DNA of 64,000 nucleotides from Pelagovum sp. HNIBRBA483 (GCF_040931995.1 NZ_CP162412.1:2643001-2707000), one strand, 5' to 3'. Counted from the stretch's first letter, positions 52,160 to 64,000 are shown. Numbers and translations: made by a program. The notes: generated from the letters alone by a model not told the origin.

Positions 52160-53875
52160 ATGAAACATCGCCCCCCTACAGAAATGTCGGAACTGGAACT
52201 CCAGCGGTTCGTCGATTTCTTCGCGCAATACGTCTCAGAAACCGAAACAGCGCTGGGGCTTCAGAACGGACTCAGGGAGATTCGCGTGGCGCTTCCCCTG
52301 CTCAAGGGGCACTTCGAAGGCCGCTACGAAACGCCCTCTTCGCTGATCGACAGGTCCGGCCTGCCGCGTGGCACGGGGCATCGGACAATCGAGACAATGG
52401 TCGATCAAGGCCTGATCCTAAAGCGCCAGCGCACCAAAACCGGCAAGACATTCACCCTGCACCCCAGCGCCCAAATGCTGCAACAATGGCTCGACTATGC
52501 GCGCCGGATCAAATCGCTGGTCGGCTCGGTTTTCGGGCTCTCAAGCGGGCAAGACTACTTCTTTGGGGCTTCTTATCTGTCGAATGCCGTCATCTCCCCG
52601 CTCGAAGTGATGGGCGAGACGCTCAAGCTCAGGGGTGATCTGCGGGTTCTCCTCCACGCCGACCCCGCCTTCATGGCAATGCAACGCGTGCGCAAACAGT
52701 TCGAGGTCCATTTTGGAACGGACATCAACGTCCGCGCCCTCAGCATTGACCGGCTCCGTCAGGAAATTCTGTCCAACACGGAACTACAGCATTCCAAATA
52801 CGATATCGTCACCTGTGATCTTTGCTGGATGCCCGAAATGATCGAACGTGGCGTCTTGCGCCCCATCGGGCGGCTTGATGACGCTGACTTTCCTGACCTT
52901 CAGGACTTCCACCCCGAAGCACTCTCCACCGCCGTCGCCGGAAACGAGCTGTTTGGCCTACCCGTCCAAACCACGCCGGAGCTGTTGATATACCGAAAGG
53001 ACATCTTCGAGACGCAGAACCTAACCCCGCCGGAAACGCTCGATGACATGCTGTCCGTCGCCCAGCAGTTGCACAACACCGAGCCTGACATGGCCGGTAT
53101 CTGCTGGAACGGCGCACACGGGACGCCAGTTGGCACGACATTCATGATGTTGATGGCCGACTTTGGCCAACCCGTGCTCGATCTCCCACCCCGCGGCGGC
53201 GGTTTCGCCAACCGTCCGCGCCTCCCCGAACAAAACCGCCCGCTGCTCAACAGCCCCGAAGCAATTGAGGCAGCCGAATACCTACTGGAACTGCGCCGAT
53301 ACTCGCCCGATACCGTGCTGCAAATGTCATGGTATGAACGCGCCCTGTGCTATGCCGAAGGGCGTGCTGCGATGGCCTATTGCTACACGCAAATCTCGCA
53401 GCTTTATGAAAGCGACGACCAATCGCCCGCCTACCGGCAAACCGGCTATACGCTCCACCCCAACAAACACGCCGATCAGCGGATCGCGCCGCTCGGCGGC
53501 TGGATGCTCTGCGCGCCCGTAAACCTCCCCGATGCACGGCTGGACGAGGTACGCCGTGCGATCTCGGGCCTCAGTTCACCGCAGGCAACCAAGCTCTACA
53601 TTCAAAACGGCAGCATGGTCAGCTCGCGCTTCAGCGTTTGCAATGACCCTTCCGTCGCGCATGAACATCCAACGATCCCGATCGTTGACCGCATGGCGCG
53701 GTCGGGAAAGCTGCAAATGTGGCCCCGCCCCGCAGTGCCCGAGCTGAACCGGATCGTGACGATTCTGGGGGACGAAATCCACACAATGCTCCTGCGGAAC
53801 AAGCGCCCGAAGGAAGCACTGCGCGATGCCCAAGCCAAGATCGACAAGCTGATGCGCGAGGAAGGTCATTACTGA
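52160..53875 (+). CDS. Second winged-helix/solute-binding-fold transcriptional regulator (possible frameshift near start)
   Basis: A 571-residue paralogue of the 12010 protein. Residues about 30-105 form the winged helix (RGTGHRTIETMVDQGLILKR), and about 160-545 the MalE/UgpB-like fold with QTTPELLIYRKD, TTFMMLMADFGQPVLDLP and MSWYERALCYAEGRAAMAY. No signal peptide is present. ATG 52160 has no good ribosome binding site. AAGGGG five bases before ATG 52135 is strong, but that frame differs by one base and would join this one if the C run at 52171-52176 had five instead of six bases. It is divergent from the iolG-like/CUT2 operon. Confidence 0.75.
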   Translation: MKHRPPTEMSELELQRFVDFFAQYVSETETALGLQNGLREIRVALPLLKGHFEGRYETPSSLIDRSGLPRGTGHRTIETMVDQGLILKRQRTKTGKTFTLHPSAQMLQQWLDYARRIKSLVGSVFGLSSGQDYFFGASYLSNAVISPLEVMGETLKLRGDLRVLLHADPAFMAMQRVRKQFEVHFGTDINVRALSIDRLRQEILSNTELQHSKYDIVTCDLCWMPEMIERGVLRPIGRLDDADFPDLQDFHPEALSTAVAGNELFGLPVQTTPELLIYRKDIFETQNLTPPETLDDMLSVAQQLHNTEPDMAGICWNGAHGTPVGTTFMMLMADFGQPVLDLPPRGGGFANRPRLPEQNRPLLNSPEAIEAAEYLLELRRYSPDTVLQMSWYERALCYAEGRAAMAYCYTQISQLYESDDQSPAYRQTGYTLHPNKHADQRIAPLGGWMLCAPVNLPDARLDEVRRAISGLSSPQATKLYIQNGSMVSSRFSVCNDPSVAHEHPTIPIVDRMARSGKLQMWPRPAVPELNRIVTILGDEIHTMLLRNKRPKEALRDAQAKIDKLMREEGHY

Positions 53876-53936
53876 CCAACAAGCCAGCGCGGCGGCGTCA
53901 GATCACACCGCTTCGGCGAGCAAACACCCGCGCGGC

Positions 53937-53958
53937 AACCGAACGCCCTGCTTCGGTT
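53937..53958. terminator. Hairpin between convergent regulator and GH4 genes
   Basis: A 7-bp stem, AACCGAA/TTCGGTT, with an 8-base loop lies between the regulator stop and the GH4 stop, just touching the latter. It may terminate both transcripts; stem length is modest. Confidence 0.45.
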
Positions 53959-55333
53959 ACGCAACCCTCAGCTTTTTCGCGCCGGACAGCCAGCCAGGGA
54001 GCCAGTCTCCATGCTTCACGATCAGCTCGTCGACCATTTCCCAAATCTGGTCGAGATCCAGCTCCGCGCCCGTATGCGGGTCCATCATCGCGGCATGATA
54101 GATATGCTCGCGGTTCTCAGTCAGGAGCGCCTCTACGACCAACTCCTGCACGTTGATGTTCGACCGCATGATTGCTGCCAACTGCGGCGGCAGGTTTTCA
54201 ACGCGGGTCGGCTGGATGCCGTTACGATCAACAAGGATCGGCACCTCCACCGCGCAGCCTTCCGGCAGTGCAGGAATATAGCCCTTGTTGGCGATGTTGC
54301 CGTAGATCACGCTCGGCGTGCCGGTCCAAACCGAGTTGATGATTTCGGACGCATTTTCGACCGAGTTCGGCACCTCGATCTTGTCTGCCGCGCGATATTC
54401 CTGAAGCTTGGTTTTCCAGTCAGCAATCTGTTCAACACAGCGCTTCGGATATTCGTCCAGCGGAATGCCAAACCGTTCGATCAAGTCGGGGCGGTCGCGC
54501 TTGATAAACCACGGCACATATTCGGCAAAATGCTCCGAGCTTTCAGTGGCAAAATAGCCAACACGCTTCATCATCTCGTAGCGAACCTTGTTAGGGCAGC
54601 GCGGGTTCCAGCTTGATTCAGGCCGCGGATAGGTGCCATCGGCATAGCCTTTGTGCAGCGCGGGATAGAGGTCGCGGTAACTGCCATCCTCCATGATCTC
54701 CTCGAACTTGAGGAAATAGGCAACGTGATTGATCCCCGCCGAAAGGTAGCGGATCTTCTCGACCGGAATTTGCAGGTCGCTTGCCAGTTCCGCCGCCGTG
54801 TGCTGCACCGAGTGGCACAGGCCCACTTGCTTGATTTTGGGATATTTCGCGGCAATCGCCCATGTGTTGATCGCCATCGGGTTGACGTATTGCAGCATCA
54901 GCGCCTCTGGGCAGACGTCCATCATGTCCTTGCAGATCGACCACAAATGCGGCACGGTCCGCAGCCCCCGCATGATGCCACCGATGCCGAGCGTGTCAGC
55001 AATCGTCTGGCGCAAACCAAACTGCTTCGGCACCTCGAAATCTGTGACAGTGCAAGGCTCAAACCCGCCGATCTGGAATGCCACAACCACAAAATCAGCG
55101 CCCTCAAGCGCCTCGCGCTGATTGGTATGAATCGAATGCGTCGCCTGAGCACCGACCGAAGAAACGAGCTTTTCAAAGACGATCTCGCTCTCTTTCAGCC
55201 GCTGTTCGTTGATGTCCATCAGCGCCACATGCGCTCCCGCCAGCGCGGGCCGCTGCAACACATCACCGATAATGTTCTTCATGAAAACCGTCGAACCGGC
55301 GCCAATGAAGGTAATTTTTGGATTGGCTTGCAT
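53957..55333 (-). CDS. Family GH4 alpha-galactosidase/glucosidase (MelA-like)
   Basis: A 458-residue GH4 enzyme with the NAD motif FIGAGSTVFMKN at residues 9-20, the metal-ligand region VGLCHSVQHTA and the His-containing AGINHVAYFL. The CHSVQ motif is typical of the MelA/AglA alpha-galactosidase/alpha-glucosidase group that needs Mn2+ and NAD+. It is diverged from the GH4 protein at 38295. It is divergent from the AraC regulator at 55682, with an ABC-ATPase remnant in between. Confidence 0.85.
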   Translation of the reverse strand: MQANPKITFIGAGSTVFMKNIIGDVLQRPALAGAHVALMDINEQRLKESEIVFEKLVSSVGAQATHSIHTNQREALEGADFVVVAFQIGGFEPCTVTDFEVPKQFGLRQTIADTLGIGGIMRGLRTVPHLWSICKDMMDVCPEALMLQYVNPMAINTWAIAAKYPKIKQVGLCHSVQHTAAELASDLQIPVEKIRYLSAGINHVAYFLKFEEIMEDGSYRDLYPALHKGYADGTYPRPESSWNPRCPNKVRYEMMKRVGYFATESSEHFAEYVPWFIKRDRPDLIERFGIPLDEYPKRCVEQIADWKTKLQEYRAADKIEVPNSVENASEIINSVWTGTPSVIYGNIANKGYIPALPEGCAVEVPILVDRNGIQPTRVENLPPQLAAIMRSNINVQELVVEALLTENREHIYHAAMMDPHTGAELDLDQIWEMVDELIVKHGDWLPGWLSGAKKLRVA

Positions 55334-55364
55334 GATTAATCCTCTTGCAGAACAGACACCGCGA

Positions 55365-55535
55365 TTAAGCGGCTAAAACATTGAACGCAGCATCGACGAG
55401 ACGCTGATTATACTCGGTTTTCGGGTCTTGCAGGACCACATCGATCAGCCCAGCCTCAGTAATATGGCCGTTTTCCATCACGATCATACCGACTGGCGCC
55501 ATCAGTCGCCTGAGCAGGCGTTTTTCGATTGTCAT
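55365..55535 (-). pseudogene. C-terminal remnant of an ABC transporter ATP-binding protein
   Basis: This 56-codon frame contains VMENGHITEAGLIDVVLQDP followed by KTEYNQRLVDAAF. That matches the last 40-50 residues of peptide/phosphonate-type ABC ATPases (pattern VMxxGxIVExGxxxxVLxxPxHxYTxxLLxA). Walker and signature motifs are absent, so it cannot be a functional ATPase. It lies 31 bases upstream of the GH4 gene in the same direction and probably marks a deleted transporter gene. GAGG precedes the ATG, so a small peptide may still be made. Confidence 0.65.
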
Positions 55536-55681
55536 GGAAAGCCCTCACTTATGACTGGGTACCCTTCTAGGGGATTCGTGACGGCAAGCTTCCGGTTTTC
55601 CCCTGAAGATTTCCGGAAACCGATTGCGAAATTCATTCTACCATTTATGGAATGGAACGACCCAGCATCGAGTAACCGATC

Positions 55682-56605
55682 ATGCCCAGCAAACCACAAG
55701 ACGCAGCAGATCTTATCCCGTTCTCCGAACAGGTGGATCAAACACGGGTTCCGGCTACCAACGATTTTATCATCGAACGGCATGTGCCCGCTCTCTTCGA
55801 CACGCCCTACCATCACCACACGTCGGTCGAAGTGAATTTCCTACAAGGCTGCGAAATGACCTATTCGTTTTCCGGTGCTCCGGCGCGGCTATTGGGAAAC
55901 CGGATCACTGTCTTCTGGGGCGCAGCGCCGCATCGGGTGACAAACGTCACCGGGGTTGGCCAGATCACCAACATTTACCTCTCGCTTGGGCAATTCGTCC
56001 GTTGGGGTCTCCCAACCGAACTGGTGGACGCCGTTCTTTCCGGCGCGGTCATCTCCTCGGCTGAGGTGGACGACATGGATGTTATGCTCTTCGACCGCCT
56101 GCTTGATGAGGGAAACAAGAAGTCAGCCGCATGGCGCCGCCTCCATATGTCCGAAATCGAAGGCCGCCTGCGCCGCCTCGCTTTGGAAGGCTGGACAACC
56201 CTCCTGACCGCCCGCAGCACCCCTCTCGAAATGGAACTCACATCCCACGCGATGATGCATGTCGAGTCCATGCTGCGCTTCATCGCTGACAATTTCACCA
56301 TTCCGATCAATGTCGAGGATATCGCGAAAGCGGCCAATCTCTCCGCCGCGCGCGCGGGCTACCTGTTCCGGCAGGTGATGGGTATCAGCATCAAGCAACA
56401 ACTCATGCGCGCGCGTCTGTCCCATGCGCGCATGCTGCTGACAGAGACCAACCTCAAGGTTTCCACCGTCGCCCTCGACAGCGGCTTTGCCTCGCTCTCG
56501 GCCTTCTATGAGGCGTTCTCCAAAGCGAACAACATGTCCCCCGCGCAATACCGCAACAGCGCCAAACGCTCCAATCCCTTCATCGCCGAGCACAGCAAGC
56601 TGTAA
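55682..56605 (+). CDS. AraC-family transcriptional regulator (cupin sensor)
   Basis: A 307-residue regulator with an N-terminal cupin-like domain (HHHTSVEVNFLQG near 40-52) and C-terminal double helix-turn-helix: INVEDIAKAANLSAARAGYL and STVALDSGFASLSAFYEAFS, ending NMSPAQYR. It lies divergent from the GH4 gene and the ATPase remnant and probably controls them in response to a sugar. The 146-base gap to the remnant must hold both promoters; I see no clear operator. Confidence 0.87.
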   Translation: MPSKPQDAADLIPFSEQVDQTRVPATNDFIIERHVPALFDTPYHHHTSVEVNFLQGCEMTYSFSGAPARLLGNRITVFWGAAPHRVTNVTGVGQITNIYLSLGQFVRWGLPTELVDAVLSGAVISSAEVDDMDVMLFDRLLDEGNKKSAAWRRLHMSEIEGRLRRLALEGWTTLLTARSTPLEMELTSHAMMHVESMLRFIADNFTIPINVEDIAKAANLSAARAGYLFRQVMGISIKQQLMRARLSHARMLLTETNLKVSTVALDSGFASLSAFYEAFSKANNMSPAQYRNSAKRSNPFIAEHSKL

Positions 56606-56715
56606 GCATCGCCAAGCGCAGGATGCGCGCTCGCCGCGAATAGATCCATCATTGCTTGTCTAGCAACTAGGAGCGGCACGCACTCACAAAATCTACGGCA
56701 ATCAATTGAGGGTAA

Positions 56716-56805
56716 TGGCGGAGACGATGGGATTCGAACCCACGAGACGGTTTCCCGCCTACTCCCTTAGCAGGGGAGCGCCTTCGACCACTCGGCCACG
56801 TCTCC
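56716..56805 (-). tRNA. tRNA-Ser(GCT)
   Basis: The minus strand folds as a 90-base class II tRNA with encoded CCA (56716-56718). The acceptor stem is GGAGACG/CGTCTCC, the D arm begins TGGCCGAGTGG, and the anticodon stem CTCCC/GGGAG carries loop CTGCTAA with anticodon GCT, which reads AGC and AGT. A long variable arm and the GGGTTCGAATCCC T arm confirm tRNA-Ser. Flanking DNA shows no integrase or attachment-site duplication. Confidence 0.96.
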
Positions 56806-56906
56806 GCCGGCGTGTCTATGTTCCGCTCACGGGGAAAACAAGAGGGAAATTGCCGCTTTTTCGATTCTCGATAGCCGCCGCCAAACCACCACTGGTTTCC
56901 GGCCCC

Positions 56907-57554
56907 CTAGCGGGGCGGGCACCACTGCGCTGGGATCAATCCCCGCAGGCTGTTGCCGACCCAGATCGCCCGCGCGGCGTCGAGATCCGCACAACACAGC
57001 GGCGCTTCCTCCCAGCCATCTTGCAGCAGCGCCTCGCGCAGCACGCCAGGCAGCACACCGCTGTAAAGCGGCGGCGTCACCCGCTGTCCGTCAGCCCGCT
57101 CGACAAAAAGGTTGGTGATCGTGCCCTCGCACAGCTCGTCGCGTTCATTGAGGAACAACACCTCGTCCACCCCGTCCGGCAAATCCGCCCGCACCTGATC
57201 GTAAAGCTGCCTTTGCGTCGATTTCACCTGCAACCACGGGTCATCGGAGGCAAGCCGCTGCGCGGCCAAGCCAACACGCCATTGTTGCGGAGATTCGCCC
57301 GCTGGCGCGGTGGTCAACGCCACTTGCCCTTGGGCATCCAGCGTCAGGCGACAGCGCAGCGCACCCCCACCCGCAATCGCCGCAACCGCGCGATCAATCT
57401 TTGCTTCCGGCGCGGGGAAGCCAAGCCGCGCGGCAGCCGCCAGCAAGCGGGCGCGGTGGCGCGGCCAGCGTGGCGCGCCCCCCTCCGGACGCCAGCCAAA
57501 GGTTTCGATCAGCTGGGTTCCGTCAGGAACGCTTGCACGAAACGGCTCTTCCAC
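56907..57554 (-). CDS. pabC: Aminotransferase class IV, 4-amino-4-deoxychorismate lyase-like
   Basis: A 215-residue fold-type IV PLP enzyme that would convert aminodeoxychorismate to p-aminobenzoate and pyruvate for folate synthesis. The PLP Lys lies in LQVKSTQRQLYDQ, and DEVLFLNERDELCEGTITNLFVE is the conserved cofactor region. GAGGAG lies five bases before GTG 57554, inside the pabB gene, giving a 46-base overlap and tight coupling to pabB. It is shorter than most PabC proteins (about 270), mainly at the N-terminus, which is common in this pabBC arrangement. Confidence 0.82.
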   Translation of the reverse strand: MEEPFRASVPDGTQLIETFGWRPEGGAPRWPRHRARLLAAAARLGFPAPEAKIDRAVAAIAGGGALRCRLTLDAQGQVALTTAPAGESPQQWRVGLAAQRLASDDPWLQVKSTQRQLYDQVRADLPDGVDEVLFLNERDELCEGTITNLFVERADGQRVTPPLYSGVLPGVLREALLQDGWEEAPLCCADLDAARAIWVGNSLRGLIPAQWCPPR

Positions 57555-58669
57555 AGCGCCTCCTCATATTCCGATTGCGCGGTGCTGTCCCACACGACGC
57601 CCCCGCCCACATTCAGCACGCCACGGCCGTCGTCCTCAAGCATCAATGTCCGGATCGCAACGTTGAAATCCGCCCGCCCGTCCGGTGCCGCCCAGCCGAT
57701 GCTGCCGCAATAAGCCTCGCGCGGGAAGGGCTCCAGATCGCGCAGAATCTCCATCGCGCGCAGCTTCGGCGCGCCAGTGATCGAACCACAGGGATAGAGC
57801 GCCGCAAAAATCTCGGCGAGCTGCGCATCGGGGCGCAGTTGCGCGGTGATCCGGCTGATCATCTGATGAACGGTGCGGTAGCTCTCTACATGAAAGAGCG
57901 CCGGCACCGCGACGCTGCCCGCCTTCGCCACGCGGCTCAGATCATTGCGCAGCAGATCGACGATCATCAGGTTCTCGGCGCGGTTCTTCTCATCAAAGCG
58001 CAGCCACGCGCGGTTTGCCTCATCCTCTTGCGGGGTCGCACCGCGCGGCATCGTGCCCTTCATCGGGCGGGTTTCGATCTGCCCGCCCTCATCAACACAG
58101 AAGAACAGCTCCGGCGACCGGCATAGGAGGTCCGGCAAATCCGGCTGGGTGATCAAAGCGCCGTGGCCAACGGGCTGATGCGTCGCCAACGCAGCATAGA
58201 CCTCAGCCGCGCTGCCCGAGAGGCGCAGATCAATCGGAAAGGTCAGATTGGCCTGATAGATATCGCCCGCGCCAATGTAATCCCGCACGCAATTGAACGT
58301 CGCCCCATAACGGGCCGCATCCCAGCGCGGCGTCGCCTCCAACAAGGCAACAGGCTGTTCCGGCGCAGCAACGGGCGGAGCGGAACGTGGGCCATCATAA
58401 ACCCCAAACCGCAACAGCGGCAGGCGGCGGTCCTGCGGCATCCGGTCTGCAAGCTTCGGCTCCAACGCATAGCCCAGCTCATAACTTGCAAATCCCGCAA
58501 GCCACTTCCCTTCGGCCCGCGCAACATCAAGCGCGGTCAGAGCATCCGGCACATCGGCGGGTTCATAAGCCTCGATCAGCCGTGACGGTGCATCAAAAAC
58601 AACCGGCGCCGCGCCGCGCGTGCGGGCGGCGGGCCTGATCCCCGGTCCTTGATCGAAGCGAATCCTCAT
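57509..58669 (-). CDS. pabB: Aminodeoxychorismate synthase component I
   Basis: A 386-residue chorismate-binding enzyme that aminates chorismate. The catalytic segment ETRPMKGTMPRG (PIKGT motif with the active Lys), NLMIVDLLRNDLSRV and GSITGAPKLRAMEIL are diagnostic of PabB/TrpE. It is shorter than E. coli PabB because the N-terminal lobe is reduced. No pabA amidotransferase gene is adjacent; glutaminase activity is presumably supplied from elsewhere. It overlaps pabC by 46 bases. Confidence 0.87.
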   Translation of the reverse strand: MRIRFDQGPGIRPAARTRGAAPVVFDAPSRLIEAYEPADVPDALTALDVARAEGKWLAGFASYELGYALEPKLADRMPQDRRLPLLRFGVYDGPRSAPPVAAPEQPVALLEATPRWDAARYGATFNCVRDYIGAGDIYQANLTFPIDLRLSGSAAEVYAALATHQPVGHGALITQPDLPDLLCRSPELFFCVDEGGQIETRPMKGTMPRGATPQEDEANRAWLRFDEKNRAENLMIVDLLRNDLSRVAKAGSVAVPALFHVESYRTVHQMISRITAQLRPDAQLAEIFAALYPCGSITGAPKLRAMEILRDLEPFPREAYCGSIGWAAPDGRADFNVAIRTLMLEDDGRGVLNVGGGVVWDSTAQSEYEEALWKSRFVQAFLTEPS

Positions 58670-58829
58670 CGGTTTACCCCACCGTCACTGATGGCGATGA
58701 AATAGGCCGCTTCATCGCGAAACGACAGAAGAATTCCGGCATTTCACCGATTTCCCCGCCATCATCCACGTTGCCTTTACGCGCCTTGCGTGTAACCTGC
58801 CTTAAAAGTGCAAGCGAAGGCAGCAGCAG

Positions 58830-60128
58830 ATGGCAGACATCACAGGCCAGAGACGGCGCGACAGCCGCCTGCTTCTTCTGCTTGTTGCCCTCACCGCATA
58901 TTCAGTCTTGTTGCTGGCCGCCAAGACCTCTGCTGATCTGATGGCGTCATGGCTGGCGGGGCACTTTCACGCGATTGGCGCGATGGATCAGATCTACCCG
59001 CCCGACACCGATATTTTCACCATGCATCCGCCGTCCGACTGGGGGCCACTCCTCGCCGCGCGTGGCTATGAGGGCGCGGTGTTCCCATTCATCTACCCGC
59101 CGTTTTGGGTGGTTCTCCTGTCATGGATTACGCCGTTTACCACGCCTGAAGGGATGATTTGGCTCGCTTCGCTGCTCAATCCGGCGCTTATGTTCGGCAT
59201 GGTGATGCTGGCTCTGCGCCTAACGAACCTGCCTGCGGAGCAGCGGTTCCTTGCCGCGGTCACAGCCCTGATTGTGTTGTTCTTCTCGGTGGGCGGCACC
59301 ATCGCCCTGATCCAGAACCAGCCACAAATCCTCGTCTCGTTCCTGATCGTGCTGGCCATCGAACGGGACCGCGCCAACCGGCCACTGGCGGCAGGCACCG
59401 CACTGGCTTTTGCCGCCGCGCTAAAACTCTACCCCATCCTCTTCATCGCGCTCTGGGCCGCCGCTGGGCGCTGGCGCTCTGTCCGCTGGGCGCTCGTGGT
59501 CGGTGGCGGCCTTGGCCTTGCCTCGCTGCTGCTGGCCGGATGGCCACTCCACGCCAGCTTCCTGCAACAAACCCTGCTGATCAGCCGCACGGCGATGATG
59601 ACACCGCTCAACTACGGCCTCGACTCGCTGATTGGCAATCTCGCCTTTGGCAGCAGCGCGATTCCTATCGAGCAATACACAATAGGCAGCACCAACGGCG
59701 TCGATATCGGCTGGCAAATCCTGCCAAAACCCCTCTGGTGGCGGCTCGCCTCGGTCGGGCTGTTGCTCGCAACGGTCGCTCTCCCCGCTTGGCGCATCGC
59801 GCAAGGCAAGGCCGACGCGCGATTCCTCTGGCCACTGACAATCGCCGCCATTGCCTTTTTCAGCCCGTTGAGTTGGACCTACTATTATCTGCCGCTCCTC
59901 GCCTTCACACCGCTCCTGTTCGAGAAAATCCCGCCAAGGCGCCTGCTCCTCGCGCTCAGCCCGCTGCTCGTGACCTATCTCGTCACCCTGATCCATAGCA
60001 TCGGCTCGCTCAGCGACAATCCGTTGATTCACGGCCTCTTTTTGACCCTGATGACCAACCCCTATGCAGGGGTGATCACTATGGCTTGGCTCTTCGCCCT
60101 CTTCGTGTACGCTGCCCGCAAAACCTGA
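58830..60128 (+). CDS. GT87-family (DUF2029) polytopic membrane protein, glycosyltransferase-like
   Basis: A 432-residue protein with about ten hydrophobic helices, matching the GT87/DUF2029 family of polyprenol-sugar-dependent mannosyl- and related transferases. The first periplasmic loop after helix 1 carries a YPPDTDIFTMHPPSDWG segment and IYPPFWVVLLSW, and FAAALKLYPILFIALW is a family signature. Acceptor and donor are unknown. It is divergent from pabB across 160 bases and upstream of carB in the same direction. Confidence 0.72.
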   Translation: MADITGQRRRDSRLLLLLVALTAYSVLLLAAKTSADLMASWLAGHFHAIGAMDQIYPPDTDIFTMHPPSDWGPLLAARGYEGAVFPFIYPPFWVVLLSWITPFTTPEGMIWLASLLNPALMFGMVMLALRLTNLPAEQRFLAAVTALIVLFFSVGGTIALIQNQPQILVSFLIVLAIERDRANRPLAAGTALAFAAALKLYPILFIALWAAAGRWRSVRWALVVGGGLGLASLLLAGWPLHASFLQQTLLISRTAMMTPLNYGLDSLIGNLAFGSSAIPIEQYTIGSTNGVDIGWQILPKPLWWRLASVGLLLATVALPAWRIAQGKADARFLWPLTIAAIAFFSPLSWTYYYLPLLAFTPLLFEKIPPRRLLLALSPLLVTYLVTLIHSIGSLSDNPLIHGLFLTLMTNPYAGVITMAWLFALFVYAARKT

Positions 60129-60147
60129 TCGCCTCTTCTTTTTGCGG
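60116..60147 (+). terminator. Possible terminator after the GT87-like gene
   Basis: CCGCAAAA pairs with TTTTGCGG across a 16-base loop that includes the stop codon of the upstream gene. A short T run is part of the stem. It may separate this gene from carB. Confidence 0.4.
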
Positions 60148-60251
60148 ATTCTATGCTAAGGGCCTCTTGCGCCCCGCGTTCCCATCCCTATAACGCACGA
60201 CAATTTGGGCACCGGTGGGTGCCGCAAACCCGAACATTAGAGGTCAGCGCC

Positions 60252-63587
<3,336 letters not shown>

Positions 63588-63598
63588 GGCTCAAAGCC

Positions 63599-63632
63599 GC
63601 GACAGCGCCCGCCCGTGGGTTGGCGCCGTCGC
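63599..63632. terminator. Terminator between carB and the convergent gene
   Basis: Two stacked 5-bp stems (GCGAC/GTCGC and GCGCC/GGCGC) separated by one mismatched pair enclose a 12-base loop, 11 bases after the carB stop. Position between convergent genes suggests termination of carB. Confidence 0.6.
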
Positions 63633-63633
63633 G

Positions 63634-64000
63634 CTATTCTTGTGAATGACCTTCCAAGAACCGTGACAGGAAGTCGATCTCGGCCATCGTCGTTGCATAT
63701 GCCAACTGGCTCGACGCCGAATTGACGTGGTCCTTGTCGGTTTCATGGTGCTCTGCCACGATCCTGCGCCGCATGGCGCACTGGGCTTCAAACATTTCGG
63801 TGACGTCCACGCCGCTGTCATGCAGCAACATCAGCGCCATCAACGGCGATAGCGAAAGCCCGCCTGCTTCTGCTGCCAACGGATGAATGGCTGCGCGCCC
63901 CTGATCGGTGATATGGCTCACACGCCGGTCAGGAAATTGGCCGCCCGCCTGCTCCTCGACGGTGATCCACCCACGCTCCGAGAAACGCGCAAGGATGCTG
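63634..64000 (-). CDS. MarR-like winged-helix protein, 5' end outside the window
   Basis: The frame is open to the window edge, giving at least 121 residues. The first visible part, ILARFSERGWITVEEQ...FPDRRVSHITDQGRAAI, looks like the recognition region and wing of a MarR-type winged helix (pattern GWI-D-R-xTxxGR). The following 80 residues are helical, with many His, Glu and Met, and I do not recognise them. A GTG at 63921 could start a 95-residue protein but would delete the wing. Function and target are unknown. Confidence 0.55.
   Translation of the reverse strand, partial: SILARFSERGWITVEEQAGGQFPDRRVSHITDQGRAAIHPLAAEAGGLSLSPLMALMLLHDSGVDVTEMFEAQCAMRRRIVAEHHETDKDHVNSASSQLAYATTMAEIDFLSRFLEGHSQE

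Noticed and set aside
56606-56906. Genomic-island attachment site at the tRNA-Ser gene
   Set aside because: I saw no integrase gene and no duplicated tRNA 3' end in the window; both flanks carry ordinary genes.

Overview
This 64 kb window looks like chromosome, or a large chromid, of an alphaproteobacterium, most likely a Rhodobacterales (Roseobacter/Paracoccaceae) relative. The reasons are the high G+C, dense head-to-tail operons with ATGA overlaps, the frcCAK order, TctABC with a TctDE-type two-component pair, and many sugar/polyol ABC systems each next to its own regulator. This placement is inference from gene content; no 16S or other marker gene is present. I recognised no insertion sequence, phage, CRISPR array or replication origin.

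Layout. 1-2161 (+): the end of a fructose-type frcCAK operon (permease truncated by the window edge). 2158-11799 (-): a ribose-type (CUT2) ABC transporter with SDR and 3-hydroxyisobutyrate-type dehydrogenases, a ThuA-like protein, a sulfotransferase-like protein and a xylulokinase. 12010-21764 (+): a regulator made of a winged helix fused to a solute-binding-protein fold, followed by an SDR, an M24 peptidase-like protein and an acetoin-dehydrogenase-type E1 alpha/beta with an unusually split E2 and an aldehyde dehydrogenase. 21807-27828 (-): TctABC tricarboxylate transporter with a CaiB-type CoA-transferase, a citryl-CoA-lyase-like protein and an AbrB-family membrane protein. 27935-32245 (+): two-component system, linked periplasmic protein and L-2-hydroxyglutarate oxidase. 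32283-35867 (-): an MHYT/PAS hybrid kinase interrupted by an in-frame TAG. 36180-38190: aldo/keto reductase and a divergent AraC regulator. 38295-46813: a CUT1 ABC transporter with GH4 and GH13 glycosidases under a LacI regulator with perfect palindromic operators. 46843-53875: a second CUT2 system (xylose type) with SDR and inositol-dehydrogenase-like enzymes, divergent from a second copy of the winged helix/solute-binding regulator. 53957-56605: a GH4 glycosidase, an ABC-ATPase remnant and an AraC regulator. 56716-64000: housekeeping (tRNA-Ser, pabC, pabB, a GT87-like membrane protein, carB, and a partial winged-helix gene).

Most notable are the two paralogous regulators at 12.0 and 52.1 kb. 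Each combines a cytoplasmic winged helix with a MalE/UgpB-like binding-protein fold, lies divergent from a CUT2 sugar operon, and has a pair of TCCA-N3-TGGA type palindromes 21-22 bp apart in the shared intergenic region. The proximal palindrome centre lies 58 bp before the best ribosome-binding-site-supported start in both cases. In the second copy that start is out of frame with the rest of the gene by one base, next to a run of six C. Other points are the split E2 whose lipoyl half has a catalytic domain without the active-site histidine motif, the M24 protein with Cys at a metal-ligand Asp position, and stable hairpins directly after all four complete binding-protein genes of ABC/TTT operons.
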